A stretch of DNA of 64,000 nt from Aphelenchoides besseyi. Its lineage: Eukaryota; Nematoda; Chromadorea; Rhabditida; Aphelenchoididae. Location of the stretch: positions 9,486,001-9,550,000 of the forward strand of contig JAMPIQ010000003.1 in the NCBI GenBank assembly GCA_024699855.1, in the 5' to 3' direction. Made by a program: the position numbers and the translations under genes. Below are positions 33,412 to 45,239 of the stretch, one piece after another; position 1 is the stretch's first letter; the number at the start of each line of letters is the position of its first letter. Below the pieces are notes generated by a model. The model was not told the DNA's origin. It saw only the letters and a list, made by a program, of their open reading frames with translations, and made no database searches.

Positions 33412-34645
33412 TTGGTCACTTTGCGTCCTCGTCTGTGGCCAAAAAATGTCTTCGTTTGCTGCTTAAAGCGACTCTGCAACGGGGAATGGAGAGAATTCAA
33501 TGGAAAGATGCATGGTTCTGCTAATTGTCTGTGCAAAGATCGTTTTCTTCCGTACATTGTAGATTACGATCGTGACTCGATTCGTATTTTGGATTTCTTG
33601 CACATGAAGACAAAGTGAGTTATCGCAACATCTATTTCGATCGATAGCCTTTGCAGAAAGTTTGTCGTTCAGTGGGATACGGAACCAATTACATCGAGAA
33701 ATGATCCTAATTTTAACGAACGGCATTTTAGTGGAAACTTCATCCTTACCGATCTTCATACGGTTATTGCTCAGATTCATCAAGGAACAGATGATCACGG
33801 GTTGTTGACGGGATTCATTGTGCTGAATCTCGACTACGAAAACTCAATCGCCACATTCAAACGTCCGCGTATATAGCTGAATGCAAACTGTCCGCTTCCT
33901 CATCGACAGTTTCGAAACTTCAAACGATGGTTTCGAATGGGTCTACGAATATGGACGCAATGTATTAGTAACAAATGCTTCTCTTCACCAAATCAGCTAT
34001 TTGAACGATTGTGATGTCGAGCAAAAAACAACTCAACAAATCGAGTTTCCAAAAAGATTTCTTGTTATCGGAGTGGTGGACAACAGTCTCTACGGTTTTT
34101 GGCATGAAGATCGTTTCAAAGGAGACTTCAGCAAATTGGTTCGAGTTTGTTTGGAAGCGAAAGAACAAACGACGTTGAAAGTGAGTGGCTGGCCAACGAA
34201 CCTAAAGCGTGTAAACGTAAGTCAGCCTATTTGATTATCTAGTTATCTGAATCTATTCAGCATTATAGTGAAACGCTTTGGATCGGTCGAACACTAGTGA
34301 AGGAATTTGTCTATGATGAGGTAACCTATTTCTTCGCCATGCACCTGGATTCTCTGCATCGGCATAAACTGGACATTCTATTTGACTTAGAAATTGGCAA
34401 GCTATCGTCAAGCGACGACAACACATTGGTGGTGGAAACGAGTAATGAGACGGTGGAAGTAAGGCGTTATTACCGATCCAATTTCAAGTGAGTTCAACGA
34501 TTAATTGCTTCTGATATTTGAGTTTCAGTCGTCCAGATACTCTCTCGTTAAACTGTCGCTCTACGCAATCAAACAAGACTCACTGATTCTTCAAAGCGCA
34601 GTTGAGTATCAGCCCAAACGATTCAAATATCCCTTCGCTGAATGA
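33412..34645 (+). CDS. Unrecognised gene with an internal frame switch
   Basis: Coding pattern is good on both sides of a break. The first part reads LPYIVDYDRDSIRILDFLHM, then (after an intron near 33616-33655) KFVVQWDTEPITSRN and TGFIVLNLDYENSIATFKRP, and meets TAG at about 33875. The second part, in another frame, reads LIDSFETSNDGFEWVYEYGR, RFLVIGVVDNSLYGFWHEDR and, after an intron, WIGRTLVKEFVYDEVTYFF. It ends KRFKYPFAE at TGA 34643-34645. No GT-AG intron joins the halves in frame; one retained G would. It could be one gene with an indel or atypical intron, or two adjacent genes. The 5' end is unresolved. Confidence 0.55.
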
Positions 34646-35395
34646 CGTCCGATTTGTAATTGTGACTTGTAACCTGGTCTTCGGAATAAATGTTCGGAAG
34701 TATCTGTTCTTTAATTGATTGGTTACAACTGGAACATGTAGTGAAGGAAGACCATTTTTGCTAAATCTTCATAAGCCCCAACAATTGACTTGAACATTCC
34801 ATTAATTTTGATTGCACACAAATACACTTTTTCTTAAAAATAATCAATGGAACCTTTTGCTTATTAATTTCATAGTTGAATGCTACCAGTGGTCTCCAAG
34901 TTCAAGATCCATTCGTTTAATCTATTTTAAACAACAGGTAACAGCATATACGATTCTTACATATTTTTTGGCAGTTTGAGTCAAATGTTATTTGAAGATT
35001 CAGATATTAAACGCAAAAAATTCTTCAGTACACATGACAAATCGACATCTTCTGAGAATTTTATTACATGAACAATTACAATCCAATCCACCTAATCACC
35101 AAAACAATTTCGTTACATAACTTGAGGCTTTGAAGCTTAATAAATCGAAATACATTAAAGCAGAAACGTTAGGGAGTGTTGGATGTTTAATAGGGAAACA
35201 AGCGGATTGAAGATACTTTTGTTTATTTCCATGATTTTTGGTTCAAAATCAATGAACGACAAAGGAGGATGGCAGCTTGAGGAACAGGAAACTGTATTAA
35301 GAAATTTGACCATAAATAGAAAACCGAATTTGTTGACGAAAAAGAGGCGAGTTGATTGATTATCATTCGAAATAACCGAGTTGTTTGGAAGACTA
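34646..35395. other. Convergent intergenic, AT-rich
   Basis: About 750 bp between two convergent genes, holding 3' UTRs. AATAAA at 34686 fits the left gene. No coding pattern is seen. Confidence 0.4.
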
Positions 35396-37230
35396 TTAGG
35401 CCCAAATCTAAAGATTTCGACGTGAAGAAGCATCGACTGCTGAGAACTTACTCTAATCGTACAATCCCATGATGCGGTGCATATCGCAGAGCCATCGGGA
35501 CTTGTCCGCAAACATGATATCCGATTTTCATGACCGTAGAGAATCGATTGTCTAATGCATTTCAATGAATCCCAAACACCCACACGGTAGTCACCATATC
35601 CGGCAAATAATATACGACCTAAGATAGTGAGTACTTTTCATATTCCTCTTGAACTTACCGCTAACACTGAAATCAACGCCGTTAACAGGAAACAAAATCG
35701 ACTCCTTTTCGTAGACGCAAACTTGTCGATCAGCACGCAAATCGAATAAACGACACTAAACACAACAGTTATGGACTTTAAATCAAGTCGACCACTTACA
35801 GATGCATCGTCGGAACCCGTAGCAAAAGTGTCGCCGTTTGGATGAAAACGAACAGAATTGATATCCGCTTCATGACCTTCGAATGATTGAACACATTGAC
35901 CAGTTCGAATATCCCAAACAAGTGCATGACGATCAGCCCCCTGAATTCAAAATCAATGAAACAGAAAGCAGAACAAACCCCCGAAATGAAGATGTTTCCG
36001 GTGTCTGATCGCGGAATATCCACAGAGAAAACATCGCCCGTATGTCCGTGGAAATTCTGAATCATTTGACCGCTTTCAACATCCCAAATCGCGCATGTTG
36101 AATCTCCACTACCGGTCAAGAGCTAAAAGTCAATCAATCGAAGAATTTTTTGTTCATAAACTTACTAGATTGTCAGAACGTAGAAACGTACAACAAGACA
36201 TGTACGATGTGTGAGTAGCTACGGATCGTTTTTTTTGTAGAATGTCTTCTTCAAAACTCAACGGCACAACCGAACATTTGTTATCTAATCCACTGAAACA
36301 AAAGATAATTGAGATCAAAGTGTTGAAGCACTTACCCGCAAGCAATCAGTTGACCACTCGGAGCATAAGCACATGTCATTACCCACGTTGTTGGCATCGT
36401 AAGAGCGTGTTCCTTGTTCGTTGTGAATCCATCCCACACAATAACTAAAAACAACCAACTTGATTGATAACAGTGATTTAGAAGTAACTTCAAAGATTTA
36501 AAATCCGATTACCTTTGCCGTCTTGTGACGAACTAACAATATGCCTTTTATCCTGTGACCAATCCATACAAAGAACTTTTGATGCATGACCTTTGAGTAG
36601 GCGACGTTGTTTGATGTTCAGTTGATTCAGGGGTTCCAAACGTTCGGCGGCAAGTTGAACTACAACATAAGAAATAAATTCTATTGAATAGAAGTCACTC
36701 ACTTGGTATGTCATTTAATTTCTGACGTTCAGCTTCGAGTTTCCGTCGAAGTTCTTCGGCTTCGCGAGTCAAAAGATCGATTGCATCAATACTTCTGAAA
36801 ACAATTGTACCGCAATGCACACTATAGAACTAACCGTGTAGTTGAGTCAACGATCGTCACACTTTCGGGCATTTTGACGGTGGACGTTTTTTCCGGACCT
36901 CTTAAACCACTAGGTCCCGGTTTATCGTCTTCGGTGGAAATGCCACTCGTTGATGTTTTTTGGTAATCACCGACTAAAACAAACCGCGCGTTCAATAAGC
37001 CAAACTCACAGACACTCACCCGATTTGTCGAGTAACGGCTTTCTGACCTCGGTTGATTCGGGTTCTTCGTCAATGGTCGTTATATGCTCGAAATCGCGAT
37101 TCAAATTCGCAACTGCACTGGAAGTCGAAGGTTGAACGCTCGTTGAGTCGGAAGTCGAAGCGGAATTCACGTCTTTATTTGGCTGATTCGTTTCAATAAC
37201 TGCTCCATCATCAAAAGGAACTCCGCTCAT
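35396..37230 (-). CDS. gpb-2: G-protein beta-5 subunit (WD40, gpb-2 type)
   Basis: Seven-bladed WD40 beta subunit that pairs with R7-type RGS proteins to speed G-alpha GTP hydrolysis, mainly in neurons. It starts MSGVPFDDG with a Ser/Thr/Glu-rich tail of about 115 residues. A Gbeta-type helix follows ([20 protein letters not shown]). Then come the blades: [34 protein letters not shown], a [19 protein letters not shown] blade with [17 protein letters not shown], and [19 protein letters not shown]. The last exon supplies IWA and the stop (35396-35398), the expected G-beta C-terminus. It has about eight exons, all GT-AG. The N-terminal tail is longer than in the usual ~355-aa form. Confidence 0.93.
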
Positions 37231-39825
37231 CGATTGGCGCTCGTTAGCGCGCTCGTCGTTGTTTCGATAGTTTTCGTTGTAAACTGCAGATGGTCAACTA
37301 CATCGGACGTTCGAGAGCACGACCGTCAATTCTGAAAACTACAACATGAAAACAAAGGTGCTCGGACTTCTAATCTCGTATCGCTACTTCCGGCAACTGC
37401 AAATGATTGAATGGCACGCAATTATCTCGAAATGAAAGCAACCGTCTAACCAGTCGGGAATTAAGATTGTGTTGAAGAAAAAGGTTGAGTTCAGTGAAAG
37501 AATTGAAAAGGTTTTCGGGAGGGTCAAAAGCCATTTTGACCACACGGCAGTTTCTGTTGTCATCTTGTAGTCACGAGAGAAAAAGCCGAGAGCATTTGGT
37601 CCACAGGCGGCAAACGAAAAGCCGAGAACATCGAGAGAGAAAGTTTCAATTCGTTTTGGTTTATGAGTCCCGAATTGGTTGCAGGATATCAAACGTCGCG
37701 GAATGGAAAACGATTCGAATTAATCAAAATCCCATGGAGTGTTGAGAAAATCTTCGCGGTGGCGGCAAAATCGTGGAGGAGAAAAAAGAGGGGAGGAAAG
37801 CGCGTAAGTTCGCAAAAATACACAGACGACACACAACATTGCCAGCGGCCCCCACTCTCCTCTCTTCGCTTCACCACATCAGGGCCACAACAGAGCAATC
37901 CCGCAAGAGCAACGACGACGAGTGAGCACTTTTGAAGACCCAATGAATTTTTCGGTGTGCGGCAAAAAGTCGGGAGGAAAAGAAGCGACAACGTAAACGA
38001 CCTTTTTAGGGATTTGTTCGTGACTCTTAATACGCCGATTAGCGCAATAATCGAAAATGACAATTAGGAGTCTCGACAAGAGACCTCGACATTACGAGCC
38101 AATGGCAGTGGAAGCTGACGGTCGTCAACCCTCCAAACCGCTGTTCCTTCGTCGCGGAGAGCGAAAATTCTAATCGACTATTCACTTTAACGGAAGTCTT
38201 CCAGAAGCGAAGAGTGTGGAACTGGGGGGCAATCGACGAGTGTGTTCGTTTTGGACTAAAATGCCGTTTCGTTTATAATGCCGAAAAAAGAAAGGCGGTC
38301 CATGAATAAGAAGCACACAAAAAGTGTTTCGTAGAAAAGTGGGTTTTGTCGTCTTCATTTAGACGTGTTGTAGACGCTCTCTCTCACTCGTCCTCCCCTC
38401 TTGTCGACCTCAACAGCAGTTTACGAGTTTCAACTGAAAATGCGAAAAAATGGGATTTCAAACGTTTTTTGCGTCATCGAACGAGTTGAGTTCGTTTCCA
38501 TGAGTAATCTTGGAGTTGTGATTCGACTTGTAAACAACACGCAATCGGTCGACTAGCTCACGAACTACACGGAAACATAAAAAGAACAAAAACGTGCTAC
38601 AGAATTTGCCAGTAACTGCGATTGTTCGTCTATCGAACTACGAAAAGTAATTGAATTGATTAGAAGTTCAAGACTATTTTTGACCATACTGAAATTCTTA
38701 AGTGAACTTATTGAGAGTCGAGAGACAAAAGAATTCGTAGCCATACCAAAGAGATAAAAAAAAGCAATTAGATGTCAGTTATAATTCCGATAATAGATAC
38801 TGAATGGGCAATTCAAATCCCAGTGGAAAAGATATACGACGATACGACACGTGAAATGAAACAAATTGCTAAACCCTCATTTCTGATTCATTTAGAGCTC
38901 ATGTTGCCTTAATAACCGTTAGATTTGCGTACGAGCTTCGTCGAAACGCTAATTTGTTTTGTTAAAGAAATCTTTCAGTCGGTTACAAGTTCTCATACGC
39001 CTCTAACCACTGGTGAGGGTAATTAGTTATGGATCAAAAGTCATGGGTTTTAATTCAGTAATAGACGAAAGGGGTAAGCAGGTTGAGAAGCATGACAGGT
39101 GGTCGAATAACGCGCTTACAACACGAAACAAGTTCGCTAATCTCCTCACCAGAGGTCGAAATGAAAACGTGAAGATGCGATCAGAGCTCCGGAAGAAAAA
39201 TGGCCGGAGATTTTAGTTCACAGCGTTGACATTTGAAAATTTTTCGTGTGGCATCTGTGTTTGTCGACTAATTGCTCTTATTCGAAAAAGCCAAGCTCCA
39301 GAAATTTATCAACGATAATAGCATTCGAGTGGGTCGCCTGTTGAGTCCACGACCTCATTTAATGCCTTTGAACTTTCGACCAGCAACTTGTTTGTTAATC
39401 AAACGCGATGGTCCCGGAATAGTCGAAGAGATTAGCGGACGGCGCGGAATCAAATTTCTGGCGCGACAACTCGACCGGAAACGCGAAAAAGAAATTTTGC
39501 CGCTTCACACTCCCGGCTTTTTGTGACTCAATTAGCGTGTGTGGAGATCAGTGAGCGACGTGAAAAAACGTTGTCAACGCACATCCACAGGGTCATTGGC
39601 TTAATTTGAGATCGTCCACTTCGACTTCATGTTGGAGTGGGAAGTCGGAGTAGGGAAGCGAAATGAAAGCGTTGAAGTGGACTTTAAATGATGACAAGAG
39701 ATCGACACAAAGAAATGGACCACACACAAATTCAATGATCGATAAAAACACCACAAAATGATTGTTTTTACTCAAATTGAAGTTCACTTTTTTCAATTTC
39801 TTGGTCATACCGGTTGCTCTTGATC
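37231..39825. other. 2.6-kb gene-free stretch
   Basis: The longest stretch without a supported gene. Open frames on both strands lack coding-like composition and intron logic. 37,900-38,450 is rich in GAAAA and TCTCTC strings and may be the promoter and 5' UTR region of gpb-2 (left) or of the GalNAc-transferase (right). No repeat copy, tRNA or known RNA was recognised. Confidence 0.4.
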
Positions 39826-42068
39826 ATGGTTTTTCCCAAGAGAATAAAAGACTTATTTATCGTCGTCTTTTTGTTAATCGTTGGTTATCTTGTTGGCATG
39901 ATAGGAGCTGAACTCCTTTTCTACTTCGAATTTTTCAATTTGGGCCCGAAGGCTTGGCGGTGAGTGATTGTCGAAGGAGTGCCCCTCTAACATATTTCCA
40001 GTCCCGAACCCAAATCCTCGGCTGATGCCGAGATTTTGGCGCCGCTCATCGACGGTCTTCGCTTTGATTTTGGTGGTCCCGGAGACTACGGCGCCGAAGT
40101 CGAATTGAAGGAAAGCGAGAAAGAAGAAGCAAATCGAACGTTCGCTTTGAACCAATTCAACTTGGTGGCTTCAGAACGAGTTTCAATCAACCGTCGACTT
40201 CCCGACTATCGATCTTCTCAGTGAGTAATCAATCGGTTTCCGACTCAAAGCCAACTTCAGATGCATATCTGAGACCGGAGAACGGGCAAATTCTTCGACT
40301 CCTTTGCCCTCAACATCGATCGTAATCATCTTCCACAACGAGGCCCGATCCACGCTCCTTCGAACGTTGCATTCGATCGCCAACCGAACTCCACGATCTT
40401 CGTTGATCGAAATCATTTTGGTTGACGACGCCTCCAACAACAGTGAGAGTCTAAGATTACTGTCGGTGCATTGATTGTGCTGGTTTCAGCGTTTCTGAAG
40501 AAACCACTCGATCTCTACGCTTCGTATTTTCCAATTCCTCTTTACGTTGTTCACTTGAACGAACGATCGGGACTTGTACGAGCACGCTTGGAAGGAGCAA
40601 AGAGATCGACTGGAAAGGTCATTTAAACAGCAAGGTTTGTTTCTTATTCTCAATCTTCAGGTTTTGGTGTTCTTGGACGCTCACGTTGAGGTGTCGACTG
40701 GATGGTTAGAACCACTTTTGCATAGAATTATGATCAACAAACGAACGGTTGTATCACCGGTTATTGACAGCATTTCGGACAATGATTTTGGTTATTCGGA
40801 AGTCACTCAGAACGTTGGTGGTTTCAAATGGAATTTAGAATTCAAATGGTCAAAACCATCGCGTAAAGTCAGGAAAAAAAGATCGCATCAATCGAGTGAG
40901 CCATTAAAGTGAATTTGTCTATTGTTTCATTATTGTACTTCGACAACTTTCAGAACCCCAACGATGGCCGGTGGATTGTTTGCTATTGATCGAGATTACT
41001 TTTATGAAATCGGTGCTTATGATGAAGAAATGAAGATTTGGGGTGAGTAGAACCATGAGTCTTGTACGTAGCTTGTTTATTGGGGACTGGGTAAAATTGA
41101 AGAGCTGACTGCTTGAGCACAGGAATGTGATAGTTCACGATTGTTGCAGGTGCTGAGAACGTGGAGATGTCATTGAGAGTAAGTGGCCATATCCATAAGA
41201 TAATCGTCGTTTCAGATCTGGCAATGTGGTGGCCAGTTGGAAATTCATCCCTGTTCACGTGTCGGTCATATTTATCGCATGAGTTCACCTCATTTCTTTC
41301 CGGAAGGCGTATCGAAAACTATTTATCGCAACATGGCTCGACTCGCAAATGTTTGGATGGATGAGCATCGTATCTTTTTTTACGCAATGGCTCCAGGTAA
41401 ATCTTCTTATAAAATAGAAATCTTGGTGTTTTAGAAGCTCAAACATACGACCTGGGAAGTCTGAAGGAGCGAAAAGAACTTCGCAGTCGATTGAAATGCA
41501 AAAGTTTTCGTTGGTATTTGGATAACATCTACACGGAATCATCGTTTCCAAGTTGCTATCAATTTCTAGGACAAATTTTTTCCGTTTCGTCGAATCAATG
41601 CTTAGTGTTGAATTCAAGACCTGAACCATCAGTTTATCTTTCAAATTGCTCAGAAGCAACTCGGGATCAGGTGAATAGTCGAGTAAAGCGCAGCTCATAA
41701 TCGTTTGTTCAGATTTGGGTCTTCACTTCGACTGGTGAGATTCGCAACAACGAGTTTTGTTTGACCGTTGAACGCGGCATTTCAACGTTTTGGAGTTCAC
41801 AGCTCGACATTACGAAATGTTTGGAGAATGGGAGCGATAAACGACATCGTTTCGATTTCGATACAATGGTCAGTTGCAGTCGAATCTTGGCGACTGTTGT
41901 GATGTTTAGACGCAGCAATTGAGCAACCAGCACACAAAAGAATGTTTGAAAACTGGGGAGTCGATGAGTGATGGAAATCGATCGCTTGTTTTGGCCGGTT
42001 GTTTGCAGGTCGAAAGCGGAACTTTGCTTCAATGGAGTTTCAATGATTTTACCCTTAAATTAAATTAA
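39826..42068 (+). CDS. Polypeptide N-acetylgalactosaminyltransferase (GALNT, GT27)
   Basis: Golgi type II enzyme that starts mucin-type O-glycosylation on Ser/Thr. It begins [11 protein letters not shown] with a TM anchor ([20 protein letters not shown]). The GT-A domain shows [40 protein letters not shown] and the metal site [20 protein letters not shown] (the D-x-H motif). The Gal/GalNAc-T motif follows: [48 protein letters not shown]. The C-terminus carries a ricin-B lectin repeat region ([22 protein letters not shown]). About 10 exons, about 600 aa. The join before TPTMAGG uses a GTGAAT donor near 40911. All catalytic motifs are present. Confidence 0.95.
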
Positions 42069-42442
42069 CTTGTTTAGTTGTTTTTTGATAATAAATGATA
42101 AAATTGTTGGTATTTCGAGTTCCAATGCGTTGAAGAGGCCTATCATACGCAGAAATGACGTTTGTGTTGCTACTTTGTGTCCCCGATATCTTCGGGCAGC
42201 TCAAGAGCTCAAAATACTCTCGGAGTAGTTGTGCATGTGGAAGAGGAGAACGATCAACTCGCATGTTCGGGACTCGCTCTCGTCAGCCGAAACGTGCAAC
42301 ACAAAACTCGCGCACCGTTTTACAATCCGTCCGGATTTTGAGTTTTTTGTTTTGATGCATTTGGAAGAATTCGGGTCATTCGAAGGTTTTGGTCATCAAA
42401 CAACACTTTCATTTTTCTATCTTTGATCTTTTGGTTTTAGCA
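42069..42442. other. Intergenic
   Basis: About 370 bp between two plus-strand genes. AATAAA at 42090 (ATAATAAATG) probably ends the GALNT transcript. A TTTTAG just before the next ATG (42434-42439) is a likely 5' UTR or trans-splice acceptor. Confidence 0.4.
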
Positions 42443-43133
42443 ATGGGTAACATGAAAAAGAACGAGAAACAGTCGCAAAAGTTGGAAAAGCAACCGAATG
42501 GTTTCAATTATACTCACTCCTTCGACTTAAGTGATCGAATCCTCTACTTGGATCTTGACTACTTGCGCAATGAAGAAGGTCGCTTTAAGATCATCGAAAT
42601 CGTAAGTTACAATTTTCGATTACACGTTCAACTGCCCAGTAGGCACTTTGCTTTTTGGCGTTTTTTCTTAGCTCATCCATACGAGCAATCAACGCTGAAC
42701 GATCGCTGGCGATGTTGGTCTGCAGTTGTTGTATTCTGCTTACGTTCACTGTTTGGTGCTCGAAAATCATGACCTTGCATCGACAACTGCACCCCGGCAA
42801 CTGGTTTGCGATTGTGAATTTGAAAGGTTTAGAAGTTTGTTGAAATCTATTTTAAGGAATTTCTTGTCACTTTCTTCGTAATCATTGGTCTACTGACATC
42901 TACTTTCTATATGAGCGTTTGTGTTGTCTACTGGACCGTCCATAATCCACAATGGCAAACGTTGCCGCTTCTTGCATCGGTAAGTCATTCCGTTCGAATT
43001 TAGAGAATTCAGCTCATGCTTTCAGATCGCTCTCTTCGGCGCTGCAGTCACTTATGCCATCGATTTGGTGCTCCTGTTTCGGCACAGAAATGATCGAACT
43101 TTCATTCCAAATGTTTCAACTTATCAAATGTGA
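42443..43133 (+). CDS. MARVEL-domain tetraspan protein (1)
   Basis: Four exons. The first ends RFKIIEI at GTAAGT. The second begins after CAGTAG with ALCFLAFFLSSS and ends NWFAI at a GTGAAT donor. The third has EFLVTFFVIIGLLTSTFYMS and ends LPLLAS. The last has IALFGAAVTYAIDLVLLF and ends STYQM at TGA 43131-43133. The four TM segments, with a short charged N-terminus and the 'FKIIEI' entry into TM1, fit a MARVEL fold (membrane apposition/vesicle trafficking proteins). Convergent with a second MARVEL gene 80 bp away. The exact subfamily is not determined. Confidence 0.75.
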
Positions 43134-43213
43134 ATCGGACAATAAAACTGTTTATGTTTGAGTGATACAAATGAGTTTCAAAACTTGTCAATTCAGAACT
43201 AAACTGTCGCACT

Positions 43214-43925
43214 TCAAATGTTATCGGTACGATTGTGCGGATGAAAACTTGTTCCACGACCAGTGGCCTTTTCGTCTCGTTTCCACGCCAAAAACTTCAG
43301 GTAACAGTCGAATCCTAAAATCGTTTAGATTGCTTTTATTTAAAAAATCGAATTGTCTCACCGTAGGCGCACATTGCAGCAAATGCAAAGAACTAAAGAA
43401 AAATAGCAATCGTTCAATTTTGAACCTACTGCAGCCAAGGCCCAACCGAAGGTTCCCCGATAACTCGCCGTTCCAACTGCCAAAATACTCGCCGAAATGA
43501 AGTAGAAGATCGTCCACGCAAAACAGTAAACCATCTCTCCAATGATCCACGGAATTTGCGGAAACATGTCAACCACATGGAAAAGGTATAAGAATAAGAG
43601 CAGTAGAGAGATCGTAAAACCAAACGTCGTTGTAAAAGTCACCCAACTAATACCCGAATAGTAGCCAGGTCCACCAATTGCTACACAAATGAAACAAAGA
43701 AGATTCAAGACCTTAAACTTTGGATTCAACTCAATTTAGAAGTTTGACGTACAATGACGAGAAGTTTCAAGAGACCATCTAGTGTTTGAATGTAACTTGG
43801 GTCAGGTGTGACTCGACATTCGACCGTTTCGTAAGCCGGAACATATTCTGTTCTTGTCGTATAGATGGTGCTAAAACAGCTTTTCAACCGATGTATAAGG
43901 TCTTCACTTACCGTTCCTGGTACAT
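43214..43925 (-). CDS. MARVEL-domain tetraspan protein (2), CMTM-like
   Basis: Five exons. It starts MYQERTIYTTRTEYVPAYET, then ends the second exon in TLDGLLKLLVI. The TM1 exon is VLNLLCFICVAIGG. TM2 is FTTTFGFTISLLLLFLYLFH, TM3 is MVYCFAWTIFYFISASILAV and TM4 is GWALAAFFAFAAMCAYGFD. The tail is CYLKFLAWKRDEKATGRG, ending RTDNI (stop 43214-43216). The first donor (GTAAGT) interrupts an Arg codon. The arrangement is that of CKLF-like MARVEL proteins, which act in vesicle/receptor trafficking. Its 3' end faces the MARVEL gene at 42,443-43,133. Confidence 0.8.
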
Positions 43926-45239
43926 CTTTCAATCAAATGATTGTTTATACAACTGCAAAAAATTAACCGTAGATTAACGGGTAACAAACACGATTGACCG
44001 TTTTTTCGTAAACCTCCACAATCACAAGTTAAAATCTTGCGGGTCACGGCAATATGGCCGAGATGAACGGGGGCGGCGATTAGAGAAAAAGATTTCCGCT
44101 TTTTCTCAATCATTTCCGAGGTCAATGAGAAGCAACTGATCGACTGCCGGTGGTTTCCAATCTCTCGTTCTCTTTCCACATTCATTTAACTCGTCCCGAC
44201 TTTCGAGAGATCCACAGGGTGGTTGGCAAAAGATTGTGGAACGCACGATCGAAAGCGTTGTTGACGTCAAATGAAAAGTTTCAATTAAAAACAAAACCAT
44301 CGAATTTCATGAAATCAAATGAAATTGAACAGCAAATTGATCAAAAAGGTTACCAAGTCGAAGTGAGCGAATTACACTCAATGGTTTCCAATGAGTGTTT
44401 GTGTAAAGTGGTTGCTGATGTTCCTGGTAACTTCGAGGGTCTGATACTTTCTTTTAATTAGCCATGAGGCTCTGATGTACGTTGTTATCGAAACCTTCGC
44501 TTTCTTTCGATCGTCATGATCTTTGCGTCTTTGACGTTCGCCGTCGCGCACGAGCCGTTCGATCAGACACTAGTTGACCGAGGGAAATGTGGAGCCGACG
44601 AGTGGACACCACGTTTCTCGAGAATCGTCACATTGAGGCCGATGAAAGCGTGTGGATAAACGACACGGGAAAGATTTTCGATTTTGCACGAATCATTGCG
44701 TCGACGACGTTTTTTCTGGTAACCGCCGACTCATCGCTCGACGTTTGTTTTTCTTCGTTGAATTTGTTTTCGACACGCAGTTGCGATTTTTGTTTACGAA
44801 CGTTGGCAATCTCGTGCGGCGTTTGATTCACGATCTCAAGAGATTTTTTCCTTAAAAGTCGTCGTCTTCCTCAAAATCGACGTTTTTGATCGTGAAAGCA
44901 TTCGAGTTCGCGAAACGTTTTTTGTAGAACGACGTCCATTGACTTCGATTGCGTCGAGAAAACCGGAAGGTCGTTTTTTGTCCAAACGAGAAATCGCGTC
45001 CTTTCGGGAATTGCAATCGAGTTTTTCCAGCTGCTGCGGACGAAAATGAAAGCGACGTTTACCGGTGAGTCAAAGTGTTTTTTGTTGTTTTCGAGTGGAC
45101 TCGAGAGAAAAAGAGAATTTCGAAAACGCTTTTTTCCCTCTGATTACTCATCGACGTTTATTTAAAGTCCTGCTACGTTTCAGTTCGACGTTTACTCACG
45201 AGTTTTGTTTTGTTTTTTTGCATTTTCTCTGGAAACGTA
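43926..45239. other. Divergent intergenic region
   Basis: About 1.3 kb between divergent genes. 44,517-44,850 has good-looking but short frames in several phases (purine/pyrimidine-biased, CG-rich), none with supporting introns or motifs. 44,850-45,230 is rich in GTTTTT and CGAC strings and is probably the 5' region of the next gene. Confidence 0.4.

Noticed and set aside
42591..42800. Minus-strand coiled-coil ORF
   Set aside because: The plus strand gives properly spliced MARVEL exons with four TM segments over the same bases.
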